Source: Flavobacteriaceae bacterium
Lineage (GTDB): Bacteria; Bacteroidota; Bacteroidia; Flavobacteriales; Weeksellaceae
Assembly: GCA_030538275.1 (NCBI GenBank)
Contig: JAUNUH010000005.1
Location: 1 to 64,000 of the forward strand
Direction of reading: 5' to 3'
DNA length: 64,000 nt
The notes under the pieces: generated by a model
Told to the model about the DNA's origin: nothing
What the model saw: only the letters and a program-made list of their open reading frames with translations
Databases searched by the model: none
Position numbers and translations under genes: made by a program
Shown: one piece after another, positions 7,563-14,350 of the stretch
Layout: each line of letters starts with the position of its first letter
Position numbering within the stretch: the first letter of the stretch is position 1

Positions 7563-7611
7563 ATTTAAACATTTATTTTTATTATTAAAAAAGGTCTTTC
7601 CTTTTTTTCTT

Positions 7612-7625
7612 TTACAAACTTGTAA
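7612..7625. promoter_or_regulatory. operator-like inverted repeat TTACAA-AC-TTGTAA
   Basis: Second copy of the element at 3557-3572, with 6-bp arms. It is about 50 bp upstream of the module 2 precursor start on the minus strand. Conservation in two modules supports a regulatory role. Confidence 0.5.
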
Positions 7626-7654
7626 TTTAATTTTCAAAACTTAATGCTGGTTTA

Positions 7655-7695
7655 CCGATAATTTTAATCGGCTAACCGATAATTTTGTATTTTTG
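7655..7695 (+). promoter_or_regulatory. CCGAT operator repeats and -7 element, module 2
   Basis: Same layout as 3601-3641: CCGAT, ATCGG, CCGAT, then TATTTTTG at 7688-7695, before the ATG at 7713. The sequence is unchanged although the downstream regulator gene is broken, so the site may still respond to the intact regulator at 3659. Confidence 0.5.
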
Positions 7696-7712
7696 TAATA
7701 AATTGATTTATT

Positions 7713-8057
7713 ATGACTTTCGGAAGTGTTCTATTAAGAAATCGGGTAAAAAACAATTACAATCAAAATCAAGTTGCAGAACTATTACAAGTTTCTCAAA
7801 GTACTTATTGTGATTAGGAAAGTGGTAGTACTATACCAAAAACAGAAAATTTGATTAAGGTTGCATCTTTATACAATTTAGATTTGAATGAATTATTAGC
7901 CTCCTTTCATCAAGACAAAGTGAATATAGTAAACAGTCCTAATACGATCAGTAATAGTCCAAATTCAAAAATAGAAACGACTGAAGCCTTGGTAAAAATA
8001 GCCGAAAACATTGACAAGCTCGTAATTCTTATTGAGAAATTATACAATAAAGAATAG
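7713..8057 (+). pseudogene. XRE-family regulator with nonsense codon, module 2
   Basis: Near-identical to the 114-residue regulator at 3659-4003, but codon 35 is TAG (7815-7817) where the intact copy has TGG (Trp, next to the recognition helix). Translation from the normal start would give a 34-residue fragment. The remainder stays open to 8057; an internal ATG at 7851 would give only the C-terminal 68 residues with the coiled coil. That fragment could in principle interfere with the intact regulator by mixed oligomers, but a plain pseudogene is the simplest reading. Confidence 0.85.
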
Positions 8058-8286
8058 GAAAAACGGCTTGATTCAATAAAAAAGTAAATCTTGTAACTAT
8101 TTTATAAATGCTGTTTTCTAATACTTACGGATAAAACAATGTTAAGGGTATTCTGCACATAATTTAATCAAAAATATCTAAGGAATTGAATCTGTAATGA
8201 ATTCAATTTTCTCTTGTAATCACAACAAACTACTGCCTTCTCTTGTAGTTTGTTCATGTAGTTTTTTATTTTTTATTTAAAGGTAT

Positions 8287-8433
8287 TCACGAAACTCCAC
8301 TTCGTTCGTTTTCAGACAGGTTACGGATTTGCTGTATAGGAATGGTTTTGCCGTAATGTTTGGCAATAATCTTTAAGCAAGTTGGGCCGCAGTCTTTGGC
8401 ATCGGGTTGTTTGTAGTGAGGGAATTTTTTCAA
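8287..8433 (-). pseudogene. N-terminal stub of a C39-peptidase ABC exporter, copy B
   Basis: Same 48-codon frame as 4222-4368, from TTG 8433 to TGA 8289-8287. The DCGPTC catalytic motif is kept and few residues differ (HQIRN becomes QQIRN). It ends at the same NERSGVS stop. It lies 54 bp after the end of the SPASM tail fragment, as in copy A. The frame has stayed open in both copies, which is either recent duplication or weak constraint. Confidence 0.78.
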
Positions 8434-8487
8434 TTTTGAATGTTTAATGCTTGATTTTGAATTAATTCATAATTCATAATTCACAAT

Positions 8488-8598
8488 TCAAAATCCATAA
8501 AACTCAATGGCTTTTTGTTTTAGGGGATTTGTGCTCCATTCGGCCCATTCTCCTGTATAGGGATTATAGCCGCATTTCAACGGTTTTGAGATATCCAG
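8488..8598 (-). pseudogene. SPASM maturase tail fragment, module 3
   Basis: Encodes only the last 36 residues of the SPASM protein, from LDISKPLKCGYN to the stop, identical in sequence to 4423-4533. The coding sequence upstream is replaced at 8599 by an unrelated precursor peptide gene, in a different frame. It has no start codon and is not expected to function. Confidence 0.85.
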
Positions 8599-8737
8599 TT
8601 TGTGCAGATGTATAATCATCTGTCATGGCTGGGCCGCCTTGACCGCCAATTTGTTTTGACAATGAAATTTTTGTCATCTTAAACCTGTTAAGTTTTTCTA
8701 ATCTCTTAATGATAAAATATTTAAAGTTAAAATTCAT
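8564..8737 (-). pseudogene. GG-leader precursor peptide fused to SPASM tail, module 3
   Basis: The leader KRLEKLNRFKMTKISLSKQIGGQGG aligns without gaps to the module 1 leader, with IGGQGG at the FGGKGG position. The codon at the expected start is ATT. An ATG at 8737 gives a 57-residue frame that overlaps the end of the upstream gene. After ~14 core residues (PAMTDDYTSAQT) the frame runs across the junction at 8598/8599 into out-of-frame SPASM sequence and stops after YLKTVEMRL. The native core and the whole ligase/SPASM region are missing. It is most likely a deletion product, though a short peptide could still be made. Confidence 0.75.
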
Positions 8738-8999
8738 ATCTAAATCTCTGATATTCAATACTAGGCAATCCAATGGTTTTGTTATTCTCATTGAATTGCT
8801 TGATTTTATTGAAGTCCTTTTTAGCCATAAGCGACGGAATCATTTGAAAATCCAGAAATAAATATTCCTGCGGCTCATTAAGAATTCTTTGTTTGTAGGA
8901 ATTTCTCAAAGAAGCCAAATCCATCGGAGTACATTGTCCTTTTTTTACACATTCGAGCATCTTTTCTTCATAATAATCATAATATCCCTGATAATCCAT
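8727..8999 (-). pseudogene. C-terminal fragment of a DUF6624-like protein, module 3
   Basis: About 90 residues from MDYQGYYDYYEE to RFRYEF. The C-terminus (KQFNENNKTIGLPSIEYQ) matches the ends of the DUF6624-like proteins in modules 1 and 2. No signal peptide is present. The open frame continues upstream to 9041, but there it is antisense to an HTH gene, so the true 5' part has been lost at about 9000. Its stop overlaps the ATG of the next gene. Confidence 0.65.
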
Positions 9000-9001
9000 A
9001 T

Positions 9002-9331
9002 GAAAAAATAAAATTACTGCGTGAAGATAAGAAACTCTCACAAGAATTTGTCGCTCAATCTTTGGGATTGAGTCAGAGCCAATACAGCCGTAGAGAAAAG
9101 GGAAAGATACGTTTTGTAATGGATGAGGTTCAAAAACTTTCCCAATTGTTAGAAACTACTGTGGCAGAACTTTTTGGAGAAGAAACTACCGTATTTTCCA
9201 ACAATAATCAAAAAGGCGGTGTATTTGGTCAATATGTTAGTGTACCAGAAAAACTCATTGAACAGTATGAGGTGAGACTTAAAGAAAAGGATGATTTAAT
9301 CAATTTGTTAAAGCAACAACTTAATTTATAA
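9002..9331 (+). pseudogene. XRE-family regulator lacking its start codon
   Basis: The frame from GAA 9002 reads EKIKLLREDKKLSQEFVAQS, the usual beginning of a small HTH regulator, so only the start codon and perhaps one or two residues are missing. The HTH (SQEFVAQSLGLSQSQYSRREKG) is intact. The C-terminal part is a short helix/coiled coil (YEVRLKEKDDLINLLKQQLNL). The first in-frame ATG, 9062, lies inside the HTH and would give a non-binding 89-residue product. The break coincides with the truncated gene on the other strand at 8999, so one rearrangement probably cut both. It belongs to a different XRE subfamily from 3659-4003. Expression from a non-canonical start cannot be excluded. Confidence 0.6.
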
Positions 9332-9436
9332 ATTTTTTCACCATCCCTCAATTCTTGTGGGAAAACTAGCAAAATTACATTTCCAAAATGGAAGAGGAGA
9401 TAGAAAGATTGCAAAAATCGATGGTCAATTAGCAAG

Positions 9437-9468
9437 TTGAACGCAGAATGCAAAATTGTGTATCTTTG
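9437..9468 (+). promoter_or_regulatory. Bacteroidota-type promoter before the kinase-like gene
   Basis: TTG at 9437-9439 and TATCTTTG (TAnnTTTG) at 9461-9468, 21 bp apart, match the -33/-7 consensus. The start codon is at 9510, so the leader would be about 38 nt. The stretch 9332-9436 holds only a short frame (MEEEIERLQKSMVN, 9388-9432), probably a remnant of another regulator end. Confidence 0.55.
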
Positions 9469-9509
9469 TTATAGCTTTGCACGCCTTGAAAGCAAGTAAG
9501 AAACCGTAA

Positions 9510-10157
9510 ATGGACGTTAAAACCACAAAAAATGAACTACAAAATATCCTTTCGGGAACGCGCATTATTGGCCATGACACAGTTATCCAAACAATTGCCC
9601 GTCACCTTAGAACAGGCAAGAGAACAAGCCCTTTGGCTGAAGAAAAACACCAAAACAAAGCAAAAGAAACAGAGAAACTCATAAAATTTGCACATCAAAA
9701 CAGGATGTTTTTTGACCAAATAGAGGAAGAAAATTACATATCCGAAGGCGCAGAGCAAAAAGTGTACATTAAAAATGATGAATATGTCTTGAAACTAAAT
9801 GATGCCATTTATTACGCATCTTGGGAAGACTACTTTTTCAATATTTTACTTCACAATTATTTTTTTCCTGATACTGCCTATCATTTAATGGGATTTCATT
9901 TTGATGGAAAAATCTTGTATGCCGTTGTAAAACAAGCTTTTGTGCGGGCAGATTCGCTTACGGATTTAGAAAATGTAAAAACTTTTCTGGAAAGTAATGG
10001 ATTTGTAAACACAAAAAATCATGATTATTTCCAACCTGATTTAGGCATTGTATTGGAAGATTTGCACGATGAAAATGTGCTGAGTCAAAAAGGAATTCTT
10101 TATTTTATTGATACTGTTTTTTATATCCAACCAGAAATTTTCTGGGAAAATTCATAA
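9510..10157 (+). CDS. kinase-fold protein resembling polyvalent-protein kinases
   Basis: 215 residues. The central and C-terminal parts follow the compact kinase-like pattern seen in Kinase-PolyVal domains: a glycine-containing strand with EGAEQKVYIKNDEYVLKLND (nucleotide-binding lobe and Lys), a hydrophobic core (LYAVVKQAFVRA), LEDLHDENVL as a catalytic-loop equivalent, and IDTVF in place of DFG. The N-terminal ~60 residues are charged and helical. Such domains are found in mobile-element and phage polyvalent proteins. It has its own promoter and borders the damaged RiPP array. Substrate and activity are unknown; the assignment is from motif shape only. Confidence 0.55.
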   Translation: MDVKTTKNELQNILSGTRIIGHDTVIQTIARHLRTGKRTSPLAEEKHQNKAKETEKLIKFAHQNRMFFDQIEEENYISEGAEQKVYIKNDEYVLKLNDAIYYASWEDYFFNILLHNYFFPDTAYHLMGFHFDGKILYAVVKQAFVRADSLTDLENVKTFLESNGFVNTKNHDYFQPDLGIVLEDLHDENVLSQKGILYFIDTVFYIQPEIFWENS

Positions 10158-10168
10158 TTCACAATCCA

Positions 10169-10906
10169 TTAATCAGAAGTATCAACGCCACGGCCGTAAT
10201 CTTCACCAAATTTCTCTTTACGTTCTTGCATCTTTTTCTGAAATTCTTCTCTTGTCATAATCGTATAATCCTTGAAAAGTTCAAAATCTACTTTTTTATC
10301 AAAGTTTTCAATTTTATTCGCCTTAAATTCTATGCTGAATCCATCCGGATAGGTTTCTTTGTAATACAAAATTAATCCTGGCAAACCGTTGGATCGCCAA
10401 GGTCCTGCTTTGGACTGGATTTCCGGGGTGTACAAGGCATAGATTTCTGCATCATTAGCATCGGGTATAGTTGCTTTGTAAACTTTGTAGCCGATAAAAT
10501 TACTTTCTGTTCGTTCCAATTGCCAATTTGCCGTCGCTATGGTCTCAACAAAGCCTTCTTTTCCTTTATAATGAGGATAAATCAAGGTGTTTTTTTCAAA
10601 ATTGCTCAGATAAGTACGGTCATCGGGTGGCGTAAAAAAGTAATGTTGATCTCCAATGATGACGACACCTTCTTCACGCAAATGTGGAATTCTTTTCCAC
10701 AAAGTTTGATTGCCTTTGATGAATAATTCATAATCATAAATCATATCATTGAAAGTATTTGCGGCAAGTTTGAAGTCTGCATCGGTATTTCTTCCCTCGG
10801 GAATGGGGTTAAAATACTTCATTTCATATTCTATTCTTAAGATGTCCTGTGCATGTACAAATCCCAAACACAGGCATAAAATAATGATTAATTTATTGTT
10901 TTTCAT
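10169..10906 (-). CDS. GLPGLI family protein
   Basis: 245 residues with a signal peptide (MKNNKLIIILCLCLGFVHAQ). The family-defining motif appears as SNGLPGLILYYKE near residue 175. The rest is a beta-rich secreted domain with an acidic C-terminus. GLPGLI proteins are common in Bacteroidota, and their role is not established. It is the last gene of a three-gene minus-strand unit after the thioredoxin-fold protein (20 bp gap) and the cysteine-rich peptide, which suggests a joint role in the envelope. Confidence 0.85.
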   Translation of the reverse strand: MKNNKLIIILCLCLGFVHAQDILRIEYEMKYFNPIPEGRNTDADFKLAANTFNDMIYDYELFIKGNQTLWKRIPHLREEGVVIIGDQHYFFTPPDDRTYLSNFEKNTLIYPHYKGKEGFVETIATANWQLERTESNFIGYKVYKATIPDANDAEIYALYTPEIQSKAGPWRSNGLPGLILYYKETYPDGFSIEFKANKIENFDKKVDFELFKDYTIMTREEFQKKMQERKEKFGEDYGRGVDTSD

Positions 10907-10925
10907 TTATAATTCTTTGTTTTCT

Positions 10926-12392
10926 TTAACGTTTTATAGTGTTTTTTATTTGCTGATACATTTTTTCTTTTTCAGTCGGTAAAAGTGTTTTATCCAACAA
11001 TATTTCGCCGTTCTTTCCAAATAACATATATCTTGGTAAATCAGTTTGGTCTTGAAAATCAGCCAATTGATTTATATTTTGATGCATTTCCATGGGTGGG
11101 AAGTAATGCCAAGTGTTCAGATTGCGTTTGCGGATATTGCGCAGCCATTTACCAGAGTTTACCTGTGAGTCCAAGGTTACATAAAGCAAGTCAATGCCTT
11201 CCTTTTCCAAAAATGCTTTTAAATTCTGATGCTGCAATAATTGCGGAATACAGATTCCGCACCAATTGGCCCATAATGCAACCAATACATTTTTGCCTTG
11301 AAAATTTTCAGAAATTACATTTTCAAGTTTATTATAATTCTTATGGGATTGATTTCGTACCAAATTTGATTCTCGGTCAAAGGTGCCAAACGTATGCACA
11401 TAATCTACATTGTTTTCCTGCGCCAATTGGGTGTAAATCCTATCTAAATTCGGCATTTGAGGATGATCGGGATACAATAGTTTGAAATTATCATAGATTT
11501 CGCGGGTATATTCATAATCAAATTTATCATCATCGTGCATTCCCGTGAGCTGACTCACCGCAATCATAGGTTGTAATCGTGGCGGAATGTAATAATAAGT
11601 GTTATCAGATTCGTTCCAAATGCCTGTGATATATTTTTCTCCAGGCAGCCAACCTTTTTCTATATAGGAAGCCTTTCTTTCTATATAGCCTCTTTTTATC
11701 CACCCTCTATAATCATTGTATTTGGGATCAAAAGGATCATAAGTTTTGGTTAAATAAATCAAAAATTCTTTTTTGGGAATGATGTTATCCTTTAAACTAA
11801 AATACATATGCATAGAAAAAGCCCATTCGAATTTCATAATGTCCAGAAATTTTTTATGAAATGCGGAATCTATTTTCTTTGTTTTCAGCAATAAATCCAA
11901 ATTTCTTCCAATTTTCAGTTGAAATTCGTCTTCAAAAAAATAAATCATTCTTTCGGATGTAGAATAATTTTGAAGTCGTTTAGCCAAATTTGAAGGTACT
12001 TGTACATTGTAATGCCAATCAAAATATTTCTTGGCATGCGCAAAACTGCCGGTACCACTTAAATTCTTATCAAAACTATCTATGCCATCAAATTTAATTT
12101 TAGTCTTCGGTCCAATTATTAAACCTAAACCTCGTGGTCTATTACTTAAATCCGCATAAGTTGTAGAATCTGTATAAAATGAAATCCGGCCTTTGCCGTT
12201 TTTTAAAGGGAAAATTTGAGAAGTATCATAAGTTATAGAATCTCGGTACATTTCTGTTGTGTACAGTATAATTTCATGGTCTTTTAGGTCAATTCCGCTG
12301 TAATCAACATCGATAAACGTATTGGGTTGCTGTCCCATTAGACAGCTACAAAATAAAATCCACGCTAAATTGAAAATACATCTTGTTTGCAT
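10926..12392 (-). CDS. TlpA-like thiol-disulfide protein with long N-terminal domain
   Basis: 488 residues with a signal peptide ending near CSCLMGQQ. The C-terminal ~150 residues are a thioredoxin/TlpA fold with the active-site motif WANWCGICIP (CxxC), then LLYVTLDS and a cis-Pro type DLPRYMLF. The N-terminal ~330 residues resemble the beta-sandwich and helical regions found ahead of the thioredoxin domain in Bacteroidota redoxins. It likely reduces or oxidises cysteines in the periplasm. It starts 30 bp after a peptide with eight core cysteines, which makes that peptide a plausible substrate. Confidence 0.85.
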   Translation of the reverse strand: MQTRCIFNLAWILFCSCLMGQQPNTFIDVDYSGIDLKDHEIILYTTEMYRDSITYDTSQIFPLKNGKGRISFYTDSTTYADLSNRPRGLGLIIGPKTKIKFDGIDSFDKNLSGTGSFAHAKKYFDWHYNVQVPSNLAKRLQNYSTSERMIYFFEDEFQLKIGRNLDLLLKTKKIDSAFHKKFLDIMKFEWAFSMHMYFSLKDNIIPKKEFLIYLTKTYDPFDPKYNDYRGWIKRGYIERKASYIEKGWLPGEKYITGIWNESDNTYYYIPPRLQPMIAVSQLTGMHDDDKFDYEYTREIYDNFKLLYPDHPQMPNLDRIYTQLAQENNVDYVHTFGTFDRESNLVRNQSHKNYNKLENVISENFQGKNVLVALWANWCGICIPQLLQHQNLKAFLEKEGIDLLYVTLDSQVNSGKWLRNIRKRNLNTWHYFPPMEMHQNINQLADFQDQTDLPRYMLFGKNGEILLDKTLLPTEKEKMYQQIKNTIKR

Positions 12393-12421
12393 AGTAAAAT
12401 AACGTGGATTTTTAATTTAAA

Positions 12422-12619
12422 TTATTCATCATCAGGACAATGCGCTGGTTTCAAATCATGTGGCCTACCACAAGCTTTATGACAAAAGCATTGACAGTTT
12501 TGATATGAACCACAATTTTCATGTGATGCACCACAACCACAATCTGCCGACCAACCTCCGCCTTTACCGCCAGAAATTGTCGCCATCTGTTCTCTCGAAA
12601 TAGTTTTAAATCTTTTCAT
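12422..12619 (-). CDS. cysteine-rich GG-leader peptide
   Basis: 65 residues. The leader MKRFKTISREQMATISGGKGG resembles Bacteroidota natural product leaders and ends in GGKGG at residues 17-21. The 44-residue core has eight cysteines (including CGC and CQCFC) and four histidines, with an acidic C-terminus. Such a core could hold disulfides, thioethers or bound metal. No ATP-grasp, radical SAM or lanthionine enzyme is beside it; the neighbours are a TlpA-like protein and a GLPGLI protein. The start is placed at the ATG that begins the leader. Confidence 0.75.
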   Translation of the reverse strand: MKRFKTISREQMATISGGKGGGWSADCGCGASHENCGSYQNCQCFCHKACGRPHDLKPAHCPDDE

Positions 12620-12801
12620 AATAAAAATATTTTTAATTTCCCTACTCGTTAAAAGGCTTTTCGGGTTACCGCCTGTTTAAATGATTAAACATGACAAATA
12701 TCATAAATTAAATACTCCCTCACAATGTGATAAGCACATATTTTATGTGAATTGCACATAGGACGCATTTTATTCAAAAATTCAAAATTCAAAATCCATC
12801 C

Positions 12802-12831
12802 AAAAAAAATGACTCCGTTGCCAGAGTCATT
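12802..12831 (-). terminator. rho-independent terminator after the DoxX gene
   Basis: AATGACTC (12808-12815) and GAGTCATT (12824-12831) form an 8-bp stem with an 8-nt loop. Read on the minus strand it is followed by a T-run (12802-12809). It is 23 bp after the DoxX stop and ends the operon from 14878. The stretch 12620-12801 holds no gene. Confidence 0.8.
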
Positions 12832-12853
12832 TCGTTTTGAGAGATTCAAGTTG

Positions 12854-13252
12854 TTAATCCCATTGATTTGTGGTCGATACCGCATATTTGCCACCACCGG
12901 TAAAGAACAGTGCCAGCGCACCAAACAAGAACAAAGCTTGTAATTCCCACGCCCAAGCACCCGTTTGCGTTAGCGTAAACATCTTGTCGCCATTGGCTAG
13001 AAACATCGCCACCAACATCACAGGTACATAAAACAGCGCGGCAATTCGGGTACGAAATCCAACGAGCAACATCAAAGGCGCAATGATTTCACCCAAATAA
13101 ACGCCGTAGGCCAAAACTGCGGGGAGCCCCTTTTCTGCCAGCACTCCCTCAATATATCCCAAGCCATGCGTCAATTTGGCAATCCCATGAAACAACATCA
13201 ATCCACCAATAGAAAGTCGTAGAAGTAAATAACCTAAATCCTTGTTATTCAT
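12854..13252 (-). CDS. DoxX family membrane protein
   Basis: 132 residues with four hydrophobic segments (about residues 8-26, 43-62, 68-85 and 103-118), the size and pattern of DoxX proteins. The N-terminal LRLSIGGLMLFHGIAKL with its buried His/Lys is typical. Members are often linked to quinone or thiol redox metabolism, but the exact reaction here is unknown. It is the last gene of the YceI-VOC-YceI-DoxX operon and is followed by a terminator. Confidence 0.9.
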   Translation of the reverse strand: MNNKDLGYLLLRLSIGGLMLFHGIAKLTHGLGYIEGVLAEKGLPAVLAYGVYLGEIIAPLMLLVGFRTRIAALFYVPVMLVAMFLANGDKMFTLTQTGAWAWELQALFLFGALALFFTGGGKYAVSTTNQWD

Positions 13253-13261
13253 ATTCGTATG

Positions 13262-13831
13262 TTATTGTTTAGCCATTTGAAGGTGAACCAAGATTTCTAC
13301 ATCTTTTCCGATTCCGGCAGCTCCTGGATCATAGTTGATGTTGTAATCAAAGCGATTGATGGTGGTTTTGGCCTTGAAACCCATTTTTTCGCCTTTGTCG
13401 CTTTTGGCAGTTCCAGAATGCCACAAGTCAAATACCACCGGCTTGGTTACGCCTTTAATCGTTAAATCACCAAACAATAAGTACTGATTTTCTTTACCTT
13501 TTTTCATGATTTTGGTACTCTTGAAAGTCATGTTCGGGTATTTTTCAACTTCAAAGAAATCGGCGCTGCGCAAGTGATTGTCGCGTGGCTCTACGTTGGT
13601 GTTGATGCTGGTTACCTTTACATTAAAGTCAAATTTAGCTGTCTCCAGATCAGGCCCATTAGTGGTCATATCCCCGGTATAGTCGGTAAATTTACCGTTT
13701 ACCAAGCTTATTCCTGAATGTTTGATGCTGAAATTCAGCGATGAATGTGCCGCATCTACCTTCCATGAAGTTTGTGCGAATGTGCCTACCGAAAACATAA
13801 CGATAGCCAAAAGTGTGATGAATTGTCTCAT
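13262..13831 (-). CDS. secreted YceI family protein
   Basis: 189 residues with a signal peptide (MRQFITLLAIVMFSVGTFA). The YceI lipocalin-like barrel is clear: WKVDAAHSSLNFSIKHSGIS at the start, RDNHLRSADFFEVEKYPNMTF in the middle and GDLTIKGVTKPV near residue 120. These proteins bind isoprenoid or lipid-like molecules in the periplasm. A cytoplasmic relative lies two genes upstream (14351-14878), so the operon carries one exported and one unexported version. Confidence 0.9.
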   Translation of the reverse strand: MRQFITLLAIVMFSVGTFAQTSWKVDAAHSSLNFSIKHSGISLVNGKFTDYTGDMTTNGPDLETAKFDFNVKVTSINTNVEPRDNHLRSADFFEVEKYPNMTFKSTKIMKKGKENQYLLFGDLTIKGVTKPVVFDLWHSGTAKSDKGEKMGFKAKTTINRFDYNINYDPGAAGIGKDVEILVHLQMAKQ

Positions 13832-13841
13832 TTTTAATATT

Positions 13842-14348
13842 TTATAAATTATTGTTTACTTCTTTTATTGTGTTCAAAAGATCTTCTATATCGAGTCTGC
13901 GCGTGTGCATTTCTATTTGCCCGGCCGCATTTCTGGGCCATTGCGCTGCGGGTTTGTCCCAGTACAGTTCCAGCCCGTTTCCGTCGGGGTCGTTCAGGTA
14001 AATCGCCTCCGACACGCCGTGGTCTGATTCGCCTGTCAGCGGATAATCATTATCCATCAAACGCTTCAAAATTTGGGCTAAATCTTTCCTTTCACTGTAC
14101 AGAATGGCCGCATGATACATGCCCACACCTTGTTGTGTTGCCGGCGGGTAGCCCGCGCTGTGCCAGGTGTTGAGCCCGATATGGTGATGGTACCCGCCCG
14201 CCGACAAAAACGCTGCCTGTTGCCCGTACATTTGCGTGACCTCAAAGCCCAGCAAATCACGGTAAAACTTGAGCGCGCGTTCCAGATCAGACACTTTCAA
14301 ATGAATATGACCGATTCGGGTTGCCGGCGGAACGGTGTATTTTTCCAT
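13842..14348 (-). CDS. VOC family protein (glyoxalase/dioxygenase type)
   Basis: 168 residues. It opens with GHIHLKVSDLERALKFYRDL, the first beta-alpha-beta unit of vicinal oxygen chelate proteins, and ends with VSEAIYLNDPDGNGLELYWD, the usual metal-ligand Glu strand. Metal ligands would be His at about residue 14, His near 78 and Glu near 130. This resembles CatE-like dioxygenases; the substrate is unknown. Its DNA is visibly richer in G+C than neighbouring genes, which hints at acquisition by transfer. It sits between the two YceI genes. Confidence 0.85.
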   Translation of the reverse strand: MEKYTVPPATRIGHIHLKVSDLERALKFYRDLLGFEVTQMYGQQAAFLSAGGYHHHIGLNTWHSAGYPPATQQGVGMYHAAILYSERKDLAQILKRLMDNDYPLTGESDHGVSEAIYLNDPDGNGLELYWDKPAAQWPRNAAGQIEMHTRRLDIEDLLNTIKEVNNNL

Positions 14349-14350
14349 GT

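Larger units (their letters stand above)
7578..8598. repeat. long direct repeat, copy B of 3524-4533
   Basis: Carries the second control region, a broken XRE gene, the second exporter stub and the SPASM tail. The right border at 8598 is the junction with a foreign precursor peptide gene. Scattered substitutions and short indels distinguish it from copy A. Confidence 0.9.

Noticed and set aside
7562-7637. N-terminal extension of the module 2 precursor from ATG 7637
   Set aside because: The extra 25 codons lie in the control region that is shared with module 1, where the matching frame does not lead into the precursor. The ATG at 7562 gives a normal leader.
9388-9432. Short frame MEEEIERLQKSMVN between the HTH remnant and the kinase-like gene
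   Set aside because: Fourteen residues only; perhaps the end of another regulator, but too short to call.
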